A stretch of 64,000 nt of DNA, from assembly GCF_041224545.1 (NCBI RefSeq), contig NZ_JBGFGP010000157.1:1-64000 (forward strand), written 5' to 3'. The notes beneath the pieces are model-generated. The model saw nothing but the letters and a program-made list of their open reading frames with translations. It ran no database searches and was not told the DNA's origin. The translations under genes and the position numbers were made by a program. Numbering within the stretch: the stretch's first letter is position 1; every line of letters begins with the position of its first letter. Source of the DNA: Sedimentitalea sp041224545. Lineage in GTDB: Bacteria > Pseudomonadota > Alphaproteobacteria > Rhodobacterales > Rhodobacteraceae. Shown in pieces: positions 35,006 through 43,349 of the stretch.

Positions 35006-36287
35006 GGGTCATTCCTTTCTGGTGGTGGGGGTCATTCAGCCTGCGCACGATCCGCATGGCGCTGGCAATTCCGTCTTCGTGAAATCCGTGACGGTTCCAG
35101 GCACCGGCAAACCAGGTTCGGTTCTGTCCCTGCAGACCAGCAATATCGCGCTGCGCGGCAAGCGCCGCCTTGTCGAATACCGGGTGTTCGAAATCGACGG
35201 TGTCATAAGTCATCTCGCCGGGGATTTCGCGCGCGGGATTCAGCGTGACAAATAGCGGATCGCTCTCGGGAATGCCTTGCAACCTGTTCATCCAGTAGGT
35301 GACGCCGATTTTTCCCGCTTGCGAGTGATAACTCCAGCTCGACCAGCAGGCCCGGCGGCGCGGCATCTGGCTGGCGTCGCGATGCAGAACCGCGCGGTTG
35401 GTCTGATAACGCACGCGCGACAGGGCGTCCGCTTCTGCTGACGTTGCTCCATCGCCCAGTATTCTCATCGATTGATCGGAATGGCAGGTCAGGATCAACT
35501 CGTCATGAAGATCGGGCGCGCTCCCCTCGGTTCCGATTTCAACCCCTGCCTCGCCACGCCGGACATTGCGAACCGCCGTACCCTTGCGAATGCGGCAACC
35601 ACGCGCGACCAATGCGGCTTCGAGACGTTTGACATATTCGATGCTTCCGCCCCTGACCGTCCACCATTGATGTTCGGCCGAGCCGGCGAGCAGCGCATGA
35701 TTCCTGAAGAACTGCACCAGCGATCTTGCGGGAAACTGGTCGACCTCCTCGATCGGGGTGGACCAGATCGCGCCGCACATAGGCATCAGGTAATGTTCGC
35801 GGAAACTGTCGCCCAGTCCGAGTTCGGTAACCAGCTCTCCAATGGTCATGTCATCGCTCTGCGCCGCCGCCACTGCCTGTTTTCCAAAACGCAGGATATC
35901 GGCGATCATCTTGTAATACCGTGGCCGCAACAGGTTGCTTTTCTGCGCCGTGATCGCACCGAGATTTGTCAGACCGTATTCGAAGCGCCCGTCGTCGATA
36001 CTTGCGCCAAAGCTCATTTCGCTTTTGATCACGGGAACATCCAGATCGCGGAACAGCCGGGTCAGGTTCGGATAGGTCGCATAGTTGAACACGATAAAGC
36101 CGGTATCGACGGGCTGATCGGCGTTGCGCCCGGCGATCACTGTCCGCGCATGACCTCCGAGCCGTTCGGACGCTTCGTACAGGGTGACGTCGTGGTATGG
36201 TGCCAGATAATAAGCGGCGGACAGGCCGGAAATGCCCCCCCCGACAATGGCAATCTTCTTGCGCGCACCCAGGGTCTGATCGAGCAT
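34944..36287 (-). CDS. ufaD: FAD-dependent amine-oxidase-type protein, fatty acid desaturase UfaD-like
   Basis: This 447-residue flavoprotein has an N-terminal FAD motif (IAIVGGGISGLSAAYYLAP, about residues 12-30) and an amine oxidase/phytoene desaturase-like body (TGFIVFNYATYPNLTRLF). The C-terminus contains ENRTWFAGAW-like NRTWFAGAWNRHGFHEDG. R. sphaeroides RSP1091, which I recall as UfaD, desaturates the methylated acyl chain in furan fatty acid synthesis. The ATG at 36287 follows GAGGA, and a TTG six codons upstream is less likely. A TGATCC-type RpoE promoter lies just upstream. It is first in a five-gene operon. Confidence 0.82.
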   Translation of the reverse strand: MLDQTLGARKKIAIVGGGISGLSAAYYLAPYHDVTLYEASERLGGHARTVIAGRNADQPVDTGFIVFNYATYPNLTRLFRDLDVPVIKSEMSFGASIDDGRFEYGLTNLGAITAQKSNLLRPRYYKMIADILRFGKQAVAAAQSDDMTIGELVTELGLGDSFREHYLMPMCGAIWSTPIEEVDQFPARSLVQFFRNHALLAGSAEHQWWTVRGGSIEYVKRLEAALVARGCRIRKGTAVRNVRRGEAGVEIGTEGSAPDLHDELILTCHSDQSMRILGDGATSAEADALSRVRYQTNRAVLHRDASQMPRRRACWSSWSYHSQAGKIGVTYWMNRLQGIPESDPLFVTLNPAREIPGEMTYDTVDFEHPVFDKAALAAQRDIAGLQGQNRTWFAGAWNRHGFHEDGIASAMRIVRRLNDPHHQKGMTHALDQQGLEGELPVDLRACA

Positions 36288-36316
36288 TCTGTCCTCATCT
36301 TTCAATCGTTATGAAG

Positions 36317-36346
36317 CAGTTACGTGCAAGCGGGCGGGTCGGATCA
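36317..36346 (-). promoter_or_regulatory. RpoE (sigma-E)-type promoter for the ufaD-like operon
   Basis: On the minus strand the -35 element TGATCC (36341-36346) is followed after 18 bp by TAACTG (36317-36322), about 30 bp upstream of the ATG at 36287. The -35 matches the Rhodobacter sigma-E consensus exactly. The -10 is weaker. Confidence 0.6.
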
Positions 36347-36377
36347 TTTGCTTTTCAAAGAAAATTCGACGTGCGAC

Positions 36378-36407
36378 TGATCCGCGTCGCGCCGGCTGGC
36401 GTATAAG
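36378..36407 (+). promoter_or_regulatory. RpoE (sigma-E)-type promoter for the DUF1365-SDR operon
   Basis: TGATCC (36378-36383), an 18-bp spacer and TATAAG (36402-36407) match the TGATCC-N18-TA-rich sigma-E promoter pattern of Rhodobacter. The -10 ends only 7 bp before the ATG at 36415, implying a leaderless or nearly leaderless mRNA. Confidence 0.75.
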
Positions 36408-36414
36408 GGGCGAG

Positions 36415-37188
36415 ATGATTGAACATATCGCTGCCAGAACCCATCACAGCCGAAAGGGCGCGTTGAAGAACGCCTTTGCCTACGGGGTGGATTATGTCCT
36501 GACCGATTTCGACGCAGGCTGGCCTGCGCTGATCTCGCGAAACCGCTTCAACCTGTGGTCAATTCGCGACCGGGATCATGGTGGCCCGCGTGGCGATGGC
36601 CGCGGCGCCGGCTGGTTCAGAGATGTTCTTTCAGAGCACGGATTTGACAACCCGGATGCACGGCTCTTGCTGCTCACGCAGCCCGGATATCTCTGGTTCC
36701 GGTTCAATCCTGTCAGTTTCTGGATCGCCATGGTCGACGGCATGCCGCGGGCCTTCGTGGCCGAGGTCAACAGCACCTTTGGCCAGCGGCATTGCTATTT
36801 TTGCGCCCATGACGATTTTCGACCCATCGTCGCCTCCGACCGGATGATCGCGGAAAAGCGCATGCACGTGTCCCCGTTTCAGCAGGTGCAGGGCCGATAC
36901 CTGTTCAATTTCGGCATGACCGAAACCGCGATCAACATACGCATTTCCTATGAAAACGGCGATCAGGGCGTTCTTGCAACCCTGTCCGGCAAACGCCGCC
37001 CCGCAACGAACCGCGCCCTGCTCGGCGCGGCGTTGCGGCGACCGATGGGGGCCGCACGGGTCCTCGCCCTGATCCACTGGCAGGCCCTGATCCTCGCGTT
37101 CAAACGCGCACCATTCCTGCGTCGCCAGCCGCCGCCCGCCGCGCTTGTCTCGGATGGCCATCACACCCAAGGAGACCCGGCAGGATGA
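36415..37188 (+). CDS. ufaO: DUF1365 protein, UfaO-like (furan fatty acid oxygen insertion)
   Basis: This 257-residue DUF1365 protein has the typical N-terminus (IEHIAARTHHSRKGALKNAFAY, VDYVLTD) and the family motifs LLTQPGYLWFRFNPVSFW, AEVNSTFGQRHCY and KRMHVSPF. A hydrophobic helix lies near 205-225. As I recall, the R. sphaeroides homologue RSP1090 is UfaO, implicated in O2-dependent furan ring formation on phospholipid chains. It is divergent from the UfaD/UfaM-like genes, with a sigma-E promoter so close that the transcript may be leaderless. Its stop overlaps the SDR start (ATGA). Confidence 0.85.
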   Translation: MIEHIAARTHHSRKGALKNAFAYGVDYVLTDFDAGWPALISRNRFNLWSIRDRDHGGPRGDGRGAGWFRDVLSEHGFDNPDARLLLLTQPGYLWFRFNPVSFWIAMVDGMPRAFVAEVNSTFGQRHCYFCAHDDFRPIVASDRMIAEKRMHVSPFQQVQGRYLFNFGMTETAINIRISYENGDQGVLATLSGKRRPATNRALLGAALRRPMGAARVLALIHWQALILAFKRAPFLRRQPPPAALVSDGHHTQGDPAG

Positions 37189-37910
37189 TTTCGGTCAGCG
37201 GCAAAGTCTACTGGCTCGTCGGTGCCAGCGAAGGCCTCGGGCGAGAGTTGGCGCGACGCCTTGACCAGGAGGGGGCACATCTCATTCTGAGTGCCCGCAA
37301 CGCCGACCGGCTCGAGAGCCTGTGCGCGGACCTGACACACGCGCGCAGCCTGCCGATGGATGTCACCGATATCGATGCGATACGTCGCGCGTATGGCGAA
37401 ATCGATCACCTTGATGGCGTGATCTATAATGTGGGTTCCTATGATCCGATGCGTGCAACCGATTGGAGCAGTGACGCGGCGCTGACGATGTGCGACGCCA
37501 ATTTCATGGGCGCCATGCGCGTTCTGGGACAGGTCATGCCGACATTCACGGCGCAGGGTCACGGCGATATCACACTGATCGGTTCACTGGCCGGCTATCG
37601 CGGGTTGCCCGCCGCAATCGGTTATGGCGCCAGCAAGGCCGCCCTGATCAGCCTTGCCGAAACCATGCGGTTCGATCTTCGGGATACCGACGTGGTGGTT
37701 CGGGTGGTGAACCCCGGCTTTATCAAGACAAGACTGACGGAAAAGAACGATTTTTACATGCCGATGCTGATGACCGCCGATCAGGCGGCGGAACGGGTCT
37801 TCCGGGCGATGTGCAAGCGACGGTTTCGCACCGATTTCCCTGCGCCGTTTGCGTGGCTGATCCGGCTTCTTCCGTATCTGCCGGATTGGCTGGTCTATCG
37901 GGGCCGCTGA
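37185..37910 (+). CDS. Short-chain dehydrogenase/reductase in RpoE locus
   Basis: This 241-residue SDR has the nucleotide motif VGASEGLGRELA, VIYNVGSYDP in place of the NNAG motif, a serine in IGSLAGYRG, and catalytic YGASK. The C-terminus ends with a hydrophobic stretch (FAWLIRLLPYLPDWLVY), suggesting membrane association, which fits a lipid substrate. It overlaps the DUF1365 gene by 4 bp and converges with chrR. RSP1087 in R. sphaeroides is, from memory, the comparable gene. Substrate unknown. Confidence 0.85.
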   Translation: MISVSGKVYWLVGASEGLGRELARRLDQEGAHLILSARNADRLESLCADLTHARSLPMDVTDIDAIRRAYGEIDHLDGVIYNVGSYDPMRATDWSSDAALTMCDANFMGAMRVLGQVMPTFTAQGHGDITLIGSLAGYRGLPAAIGYGASKAALISLAETMRFDLRDTDVVVRVVNPGFIKTRLTEKNDFYMPMLMTADQAAERVFRAMCKRRFRTDFPAPFAWLIRLLPYLPDWLVYRGR

Positions 37911-37957
37911 CTTCGCTCGCTGTGGCAACGCGCGGTCCGTGAGCGGAGCGGATTGGC

Positions 37958-38596
37958 TCAGATTCTAAAAACCGGTTGCAGCAATCGTGGGACGATGGCG
38001 TTGAAGCGCAGACGCGCATCGGTCGCCGCGAGGCAGATACAGGCCCCCCCGTCATCCGCGATGGGCGTGTGTTCGAGATCTTCGTCGGCAATTTCAAGAT
38101 CGCCGACGCCAAACTGGCCGGTCTCATCACTGAAACTGCCCTGCAGGACGAGGGTCAGTTCCATTCCGTTGTGCCCATGATCCGGCACCGCCTGTCCGGG
38201 TTGAATATGGAGCAGGCGCACAGACCCGGATTTATCTTTGGACAGGATATCCTGCCGCACCCCCATACCCAGCGTTTTCCAGCGCGGTGCCCGCCCCTTG
38301 AGCGCCTGCATGACGGGCCCCGGATACACCCCCGATCGCTCATAGACCGGCTCCGGAATGAACGGCGCATCCAGCATGGACAGAATATCGTCCTTCAGGC
38401 CGGATGACACGGCCACGGTTTCGGTATCTTCAAGCAGGACGCCACCAACCGCCCGATGCGCCTCAAGACCCGCACGACATTGCGGGCACATCGAAACATG
38501 GCTTGCAACGACAACGGAAAACGCATGCGACAGGTTCCCTGCGGCATAAGCAGCCAACAATGCGTCCGGTACGTGATGAGTAATGACACCACTCAT
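37958..38596 (-). CDS. chrR: Zinc-binding anti-sigma factor ChrR
   Basis: This 212-residue protein has an N-terminal anti-sigma domain whose zinc ligands are visible: HHVPDALLAAYAAG (His7/His8), His33, Cys37 and Cys40 (HVSMCPQC). A C-terminal cupin domain follows (about 105-200, QPGQAVPDHGHNGMELTLVLQG and SDETGQFGVGDL). ChrR holds RpoE inactive until singlet oxygen or organic peroxide triggers release. It is co-transcribed with rpoE, with an ATGA overlap. Length and ligands match characterised ChrR. Confidence 0.95.
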   Translation of the reverse strand: MSGVITHHVPDALLAAYAAGNLSHAFSVVVASHVSMCPQCRAGLEAHRAVGGVLLEDTETVAVSSGLKDDILSMLDAPFIPEPVYERSGVYPGPVMQALKGRAPRWKTLGMGVRQDILSKDKSGSVRLLHIQPGQAVPDHGHNGMELTLVLQGSFSDETGQFGVGDLEIADEDLEHTPIADDGGACICLAATDARLRFNAIVPRLLQPVFRI

Positions 38597-39153
38597 TGCT
38601 TGAGGTCCTTCAATTCGTGTCTGAGGCGTTGCAGGCCCAAGCGGATGCGCGATTTTATGGTTCCAAGCGGAATCCCTGTCTGTGCGCTGATCTCCTGGTG
38701 GGTCATCTCGCCCATATAGGCTTTCTCGATCATCTCGCGCTGCTCGGATGTGAGTTTTCCCAGGGCTTCCTTCAACATGCCTGCTTCCTGCTCGAGCCCG
38801 AGTATCTGGCTCGCATCCGGCTCGGCTCCGGGTTCTTCACGCAGCTCTTCCGGCATTGGGCGGCTGTCCTTGCGGGCGATGTCGATCTGGCGATTGCGCG
38901 CGATCTGGTAAATCCACGCCGAGACCTGAGCGCGATGCGGGTCGAACAGCGCGGCCTTGCGCCAAACGGTCAGCATCACATCCTGTACGATCTCTTCCGC
39001 CTGATGCGCGGATGTCCCCGAACGCATGATGAAGCCCTTGAGCCTTGGTGCGAAAAAGTCGAACAGCGCGCAGAACGCGGTGCGGTCGCGTTCATCGCGC
39101 ACCGCGATCATCCAGATCGTCTGCTGTGACAGGTCGGCATTTGTCTGCGGCAC
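38593..39153 (-). CDS. rpoE: ECF sigma factor RpoE (singlet oxygen stress)
   Basis: This ECF sigma factor has about 186 residues. Region 2 is near FDFFAPRLKGFIMRSG and AEEIVQDVMLTVWRKA, and region 4 near LTSEQREMIEKAYMGEMTHQEISAQTGIPLGTIKSRIRLGL. I chose the GTG start at 39153 (AAGGA upstream) because it gives the length of R. sphaeroides RpoE. Upstream ATGs would place the start at or before the predicted transcription start. The ChrR partner follows with a 4-bp overlap, and an autoregulatory TGATCC promoter lies upstream. Confidence 0.92.
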   Translation of the reverse strand: MPQTNADLSQQTIWMIAVRDERDRTAFCALFDFFAPRLKGFIMRSGTSAHQAEEIVQDVMLTVWRKAALFDPHRAQVSAWIYQIARNRQIDIARKDSRPMPEELREEPGAEPDASQILGLEQEAGMLKEALGKLTSEQREMIEKAYMGEMTHQEISAQTGIPLGTIKSRIRLGLQRLRHELKDLKQ

Positions 39154-39232
39154 GGCGGTCTTATCCTTGCGGAAGGCCGTGCGGGCACGGCGCGGGCGGT
39201 GCCCGATATATGCGAGCTGTGTCAACATAACC

Positions 39233-39262
39233 AGACTACGGCCGATCATGAAATATGGATCA
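39233..39262 (-). promoter_or_regulatory. RpoE autoregulatory promoter
   Basis: On the minus strand TGATCC (39257-39262), an 18-bp spacer and TAGTCT (39233-39238) form a sigma-E-type promoter. The predicted start site lies about 75 bp upstream of the rpoE GTG. Confidence 0.65.
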
Positions 39263-39369
39263 CAATTCTTTTGATAGCGCGTTATCAGCCGACGTCTTGC
39301 ACCTCTGATGAACCACAAGGCGTCTCCGCAAATACCGGTGCAGAAAATCCCGGCGCGAGCAGGGCCTGA

Positions 39370-39597
39370 TCAGTCGGCTTCATCCATCAGGCCGCGTACC
39401 CATCGCCCCGCCGCGATTGTTGCGGGAATGCCAAGAGGCACCGCAATCACGAGCGCCTGCACCGGAGACAGCGCGGTCAACCCGATGGCCTGCCCCATCA
39501 GCCCCAGCATGAAAAGATTGATGGCAACCGCAGCCATCGCGAACGGGTATAGCAGCAGGGCCAGCCTGCGCACCGACCATTTGCCCTGCCCGCTCAT
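39370..39597 (-). CDS. Small two-helix membrane protein downstream of nirN
   Basis: This predicted protein has about 75 residues and two hydrophobic helices (LALLLYPFAMAAVAINLFMLGLM and ALVIAVPLGIPATIAAGRW segments), then a short acidic tail. I do not recognise the family. It is the last gene of the minus-strand nir operon, 75 bp after nirN. An alternative ATG at 39648, only 24 bp after nirN, would add 17 residues; neither start has a strong ribosome binding site. Codon use looks normal, so it is probably real and may assist heme d1 or nitrite reductase maturation. Confidence 0.6.
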   Translation of the reverse strand: MSGQGKWSVRRLALLLYPFAMAAVAINLFMLGLMGQAIGLTALSPVQALVIAVPLGIPATIAAGRWVRGLMDEAD

Positions 39598-39672
39598 CGC
39601 GGCCACGTGCTGCACGTCATGGGCGCGCGCGCGATACCCTTGATACATATTTGCCGGACCGCCGCGCCCGCC

Positions 39673-41241
39673 TCAGTGACTGGTGCCTTCGGAAAAGCTG
39701 ATCTTGTTCCAAACATTGTATTTCCCCGAGGGTTTCTTCATCGGCAATCGCCTGACTTCTTTCAGCGTCGCCGCGTCGTAGACGATCACCGCACCGTCAT
39801 TTTCCCAGACCGACACCAGCGCATATCGTCCATCCCGCGTAAATTCGACATGGGCCACCGTCGCACCCGGTACCGGGCGCAATGTCCTGACGATTTCAAG
39901 CGATTGCTTGTCGATAACGTGCATGACGTCGCGATTGGGGCCGAAAAAGACATCTGCCCAGAAATATCGTGAATTTTCATGGCTGCGCAGGAAAAAGCCC
40001 GGCCCGAGGGTTTCGATTGTCGTTATCAGTTCCCAGTTCGCGGTGTCGATCACCGACAGTTTGCCCTCTTTCAGATGCGGCGTCGCCATCACGCGCCGGC
40101 CCTCTCTGGCCCATGTGATTCCCGATCCCAGATGCGGCATCCCATTGAGCGGCAACTCGGCGATCTCGCGGCCGGCCACGAGGTCGACAACCACCGCCCG
40201 TTTGCCATCGCGGGCCGCACCGATCAGGTTGCTGTAATCATCCGAAAAGAAGAAATCATCGAGGGGTTCGGAAATCCCGATCCGTCGCAGCGCAAATGAT
40301 CCTGCGGACGCAGTGGACGCCCCTGCCTTGTTCTGTTCGTGATCCTGCGCAATTCCCCGTTGGACCGGGCGGCCATCAGGGGCAGTCGACAATTCCCAGA
40401 TTTCTGCGGCGTCCTTGAGGGCGAGCACGAAGCTGTCTCGCTGCGGTGCCTGGTAGACGGCGGAAACACGACTTGGGATTCCGTTGCTGTCGACGACCGG
40501 CATCACCTGGTTCGGCATAAGATCATCGGTGGACAGGATCGCAAGGGACATGGGCAGGTAATTGGCAACCGCCAGCCATTTGCCATCCTTGCTGATCGCG
40601 ATGTTCCGGCTGTTCAGTCCGGCGCGCACACGGCCGACCTCCTGCAGGGACCAGAGATCGTATTTCTGCACCCAACCGTCGCGTGACATGATAAAGACAA
40701 ATCGGCCATCGGGCGTGAACTTTGGTCCGCCATGAACCGCAAAGGGCGTTGAAAACCGGTCGAGCACGTCAAAAGTATCACCATCAAGGACCGAGACATG
40801 ATGGTCGCCGGTTTCCACGACCAGCGTTATATTCATCGGGTCGGCCTGCCAGATCGGCGCGGTGGCCGCCACATATGTGTCGCTCATGTTGCGAGTCGCG
40901 AGGATGTCCCGGACATCCCAGTCTGGCACGTCATCCAACGGCATCTTGAGAAATGCGGCAAGATTGGCGATCCGCTCCGCCCCAAGCGCATCGCCAAAAG
41001 CGGGCATCTGCGTCGCCGGGCGGCCAAGGGCAATCACATCGTCCAGAGCGGGGCCACGCATGCGGCCCAGCGTTTCCGGGATCAGCGCCGGGCCAAGCCC
41101 GCCCAGACGGGTTTCGCCGTGGCAAACAGCGCAATAGGTTTCATAATCGTCTTTCGCATCCGCGTTGACCGTTCCGGTCAATGCGATCATCCCCAGCATC
41201 AGGCTGGTCAGACCATCAAAAGAAACTATGCGCCGGATCAT
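39673..41241 (-). CDS. nirN: NirN, c-type cytochrome with d1-binding beta-propeller
   Basis: This 522-residue periplasmic protein has a signal peptide, an N-terminal cytochrome c domain (Cys37, Cys40, His41 in CAVCHG) and an eight-bladed d1-type propeller covering the rest. NirN is a NirS paralogue; in Pseudomonas it catalyses the last dehydrogenation of the heme d1 precursor and hands heme d1 to NirS. It overlaps nirJ by 26 bp. The GAGG upstream of the ATG supports the start. It is distinguished from NirS by gene order and from NirF by the haem motif. Confidence 0.92.
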   Translation of the reverse strand: MIRRIVSFDGLTSLMLGMIALTGTVNADAKDDYETYCAVCHGETRLGGLGPALIPETLGRMRGPALDDVIALGRPATQMPAFGDALGAERIANLAAFLKMPLDDVPDWDVRDILATRNMSDTYVAATAPIWQADPMNITLVVETGDHHVSVLDGDTFDVLDRFSTPFAVHGGPKFTPDGRFVFIMSRDGWVQKYDLWSLQEVGRVRAGLNSRNIAISKDGKWLAVANYLPMSLAILSTDDLMPNQVMPVVDSNGIPSRVSAVYQAPQRDSFVLALKDAAEIWELSTAPDGRPVQRGIAQDHEQNKAGASTASAGSFALRRIGISEPLDDFFFSDDYSNLIGAARDGKRAVVVDLVAGREIAELPLNGMPHLGSGITWAREGRRVMATPHLKEGKLSVIDTANWELITTIETLGPGFFLRSHENSRYFWADVFFGPNRDVMHVIDKQSLEIVRTLRPVPGATVAHVEFTRDGRYALVSVWENDGAVIVYDAATLKEVRRLPMKKPSGKYNVWNKISFSEGTSH

Positions 41242-42424
41242 GCCGTTTGCCTCGAAAAGGAGTTGTCTTGAGCCTGTCCGTGTCCGCGACGCCGATTTCC
41301 TCGCCGCTCAGGTAGCAGGCCGGATCCTCGGCCCAGGGATCGCCGGTGAGTTGCAACGCGCGAATGCGGGTATTACCGCCGCAGACATCCTGCAACCGAC
41401 ACGTCCCGCACCGTCCCTTGAGAGGCCGGGGACGTGTGCGCAGCAGCGCCAGCATCGGATCATCGCCGGTCCATAACTCGGAGAACCGCGCGGTCTTGAC
41501 ATTCCCGACGGTGTAATCCGACCAGTATGTGTCAGGATGGACATTGCCGAGGAAATCGATATTCGCCACCCCCAGGCCGGACGAGTTCCCGCCCCAGGCC
41601 ACCAGATGCTCGCGGACATGCGCAAGGCGATCCGTATCGAAATTGCGCGCCACCCATCCCAGGAAATATCCTGCATCCGCATCGTTGTTGCCGGTCACGA
41701 TATCGAGCGCGGCAGCACCGTTCTCGGCCGCCCAGGCCCGCTCGATCAGCAGATCCATCGCCCGGCGGCTGCGATCATGTTCGGCATCCTCGCCCCGGTT
41801 CTTGTCGCCGCGCCCGGCATAGACAAGGTGCGACAGATAGAATTTGTCGACGCCCTCGTCTTCGCACAGTTGCAGGATGTCGGGCAGGCTCTGGTGGTTG
41901 CCTTCGGTCAGGGTAAACCTCAGGCCGACCTTTATCCCCCGCGCCTTGCACGCGCGCACGCCTCTCAACGCCTCGGCAAATGCGCCATCTACCCCGCGAA
42001 ACCAGTCATTGGTCGCGCCGATCCCGTCGATCGAGATCCCGACATAGTGAAAGCCGATCTCCGCCACGCGATCCGCGGCATCGCCAAAAATCCGCGTTCC
42101 GTTGGTCGACAATGCCAGCATGCGGGATTTTCCACGCGCGTGTTCGGCGATTTCAAAGAAATCCCGGCGCGACAACGGCTCGCCCCCTGACAGGATCAGG
42201 CCCGGCACGCGCATCTCGCCAATATCATCCAACACCTCGAACACCCGTGAGGTTGACAACTCGCCCGGAAAATCGACATCGGCGGACACGGTATAACAGT
42301 GGCGGCATTTCAGGTTGCAGCGGCGCGTCAGGTTCCAGATCACCACGGGCTTGACCGGTCCCTTGCGCTGTCGCACCGGGGTCGGGTGGACCAGCTGGCG
42401 CATATATTCGCTCAGTCGGAACAT
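41216..42424 (-). CDS. nirJ: Heme d1 biosynthesis radical SAM protein NirJ
   Basis: This 402-residue radical SAM enzyme removes propionate side chains from 12,18-didecarboxysiroheme during heme d1 synthesis. The first [4Fe-4S] ligands are Cys36, Cys40 and Cys43 (CNLKCRHC). The C-terminal SPASM-like cysteines include CGTCRLQDVCGG and PACYLSG. A strong GGGAGG precedes the ATG. It overlaps nirH by 13 bp and nirN by 26 bp. Confidence 0.95.
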   Translation of the reverse strand: MFRLSEYMRQLVHPTPVRQRKGPVKPVVIWNLTRRCNLKCRHCYTVSADVDFPGELSTSRVFEVLDDIGEMRVPGLILSGGEPLSRRDFFEIAEHARGKSRMLALSTNGTRIFGDAADRVAEIGFHYVGISIDGIGATNDWFRGVDGAFAEALRGVRACKARGIKVGLRFTLTEGNHQSLPDILQLCEDEGVDKFYLSHLVYAGRGDKNRGEDAEHDRSRRAMDLLIERAWAAENGAAALDIVTGNNDADAGYFLGWVARNFDTDRLAHVREHLVAWGGNSSGLGVANIDFLGNVHPDTYWSDYTVGNVKTARFSELWTGDDPMLALLRTRPRPLKGRCGTCRLQDVCGGNTRIRALQLTGDPWAEDPACYLSGEEIGVADTDRLKTTPFRGKRHDPAHSFF

Positions 42425-42906
42425 GCCGGCGCCTCCCTGCGAAGCCGCAGCCCCGTCTTTTTCAGAATGCGGGTGGAATAGAGGATGTCATTGCCCCGTG
42501 ATGCACGGCCCAGCAGGTCGGCAATCTGCCGGCGCTTGTCCTCGACCTCGTCGCGGGTGTGTCCGTGCACCATTGCAAACAGGTTGTAGGGCCAGTCGGG
42601 CAATGCCCTCGGACGTTCATAGGCATGCGTTACAAATGGCAACGCCCCCACCTGCGCCCCCAGTAAAGCGACGCGCGTATCCTCGACATCCCAGACCGTC
42701 ATGCCATTTGCGGTCATGCCGAGCTTGAAATGGTTCGGAGCTGCGGCAATCCGGCGTATCACGCCGCTGTCCTGCATGGCCTGAAGCCTTGCCAAAAGCT
42801 CGTCTTCGCGCAGTCCAAGCGCTGCGGCCACTGCCGCATATGGTTCGGCGACCAGGGGCAGCCCGCCCTGCAGGGCGCTCACGATATCGCGGTCGGTCAC
42901 ACTCAT
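42412..42906 (-). CDS. nirH: Siroheme decarboxylase subunit NirH
   Basis: This 164-residue AsnC/Lrp-fold protein has lost regulator function. Together with NirD/L/G it forms the siroheme decarboxylase of heme d1 synthesis. Conserved pieces are HFKLGMTANGMTVWDV, THAYERPRALPDWPYNLFAMVHG and STRILKKTGLRLR. The ATG overlaps the nirG stop by 4 bp. Names G and H follow gene order in Pseudomonas and Paracoccus. Confidence 0.9.
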   Translation of the reverse strand: MSVTDRDIVSALQGGLPLVAEPYAAVAAALGLREDELLARLQAMQDSGVIRRIAAAPNHFKLGMTANGMTVWDVEDTRVALLGAQVGALPFVTHAYERPRALPDWPYNLFAMVHGHTRDEVEDKRRQIADLLGRASRGNDILYSTRILKKTGLRLRREAPACSD

Positions 42907-43349
42907 GCCGCCACCCTGAAGCCGATGAAGAACTCGCGCAGTTTGGGAAAGCGCATCACCGGCAACCCGGTTGCGCGTTCGATCGCGTCCGCGGTTTCTG
43001 TGATCGCCACTGCATCCTCGGTCGCCAGCACGAACCACATGTTCAGACTGTGCTCGCGCTGGTAATTATGCGCGACCTCGGGAAAGGCGTTGACCCGGCC
43101 GCACACCTCTTCGAACCGGGCCGCAGGCACGTTCATGGCGCACAGGCAAAAGGCGCCCCCCATCGCCGCCGCATCAAAGAATGGACCGAACCGGGTGATC
43201 GCCCCGGCCTCTTTCAGACATTGCAATCGTCGCAGCAGGTCATCGACCGTTATCGACAACTCTGCCGCAATACCGTCGAACGGTGACGGGTGCAGGGCAA
43301 CCCCGTCCTGCAAACGGTTGATCAGGGCACGATCAATGGCATCCAGCAT
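42903..43349 (-). CDS. nirG: Siroheme decarboxylase subunit NirG
   Basis: This 148-residue AsnC-like protein is a partner of NirH and NirDL in decarboxylating siroheme. An HTH-like N-terminus (ALINRLQDGVALHPSPFDGIAAEL) is followed by the domain with NYQREHSLNMWFVLATED and KLREFFIGF. The start codon overlaps the nirDL stop by 1 bp (TGATG), so translation is coupled. Family and gene order make the assignment firm. Confidence 0.9.
   Translation of the reverse strand: MLDAIDRALINRLQDGVALHPSPFDGIAAELSITVDDLLRRLQCLKEAGAITRFGPFFDAAAMGGAFCLCAMNVPAARFEEVCGRVNAFPEVAHNYQREHSLNMWFVLATEDAVAITETADAIERATGLPVMRFPKLREFFIGFRVAA

Noticed and set aside
39673..41241. Second nirS gene
   Set aside because: Although it has a cytochrome c and d1 propeller arrangement, its place after nirJ and its shorter length fit NirN.
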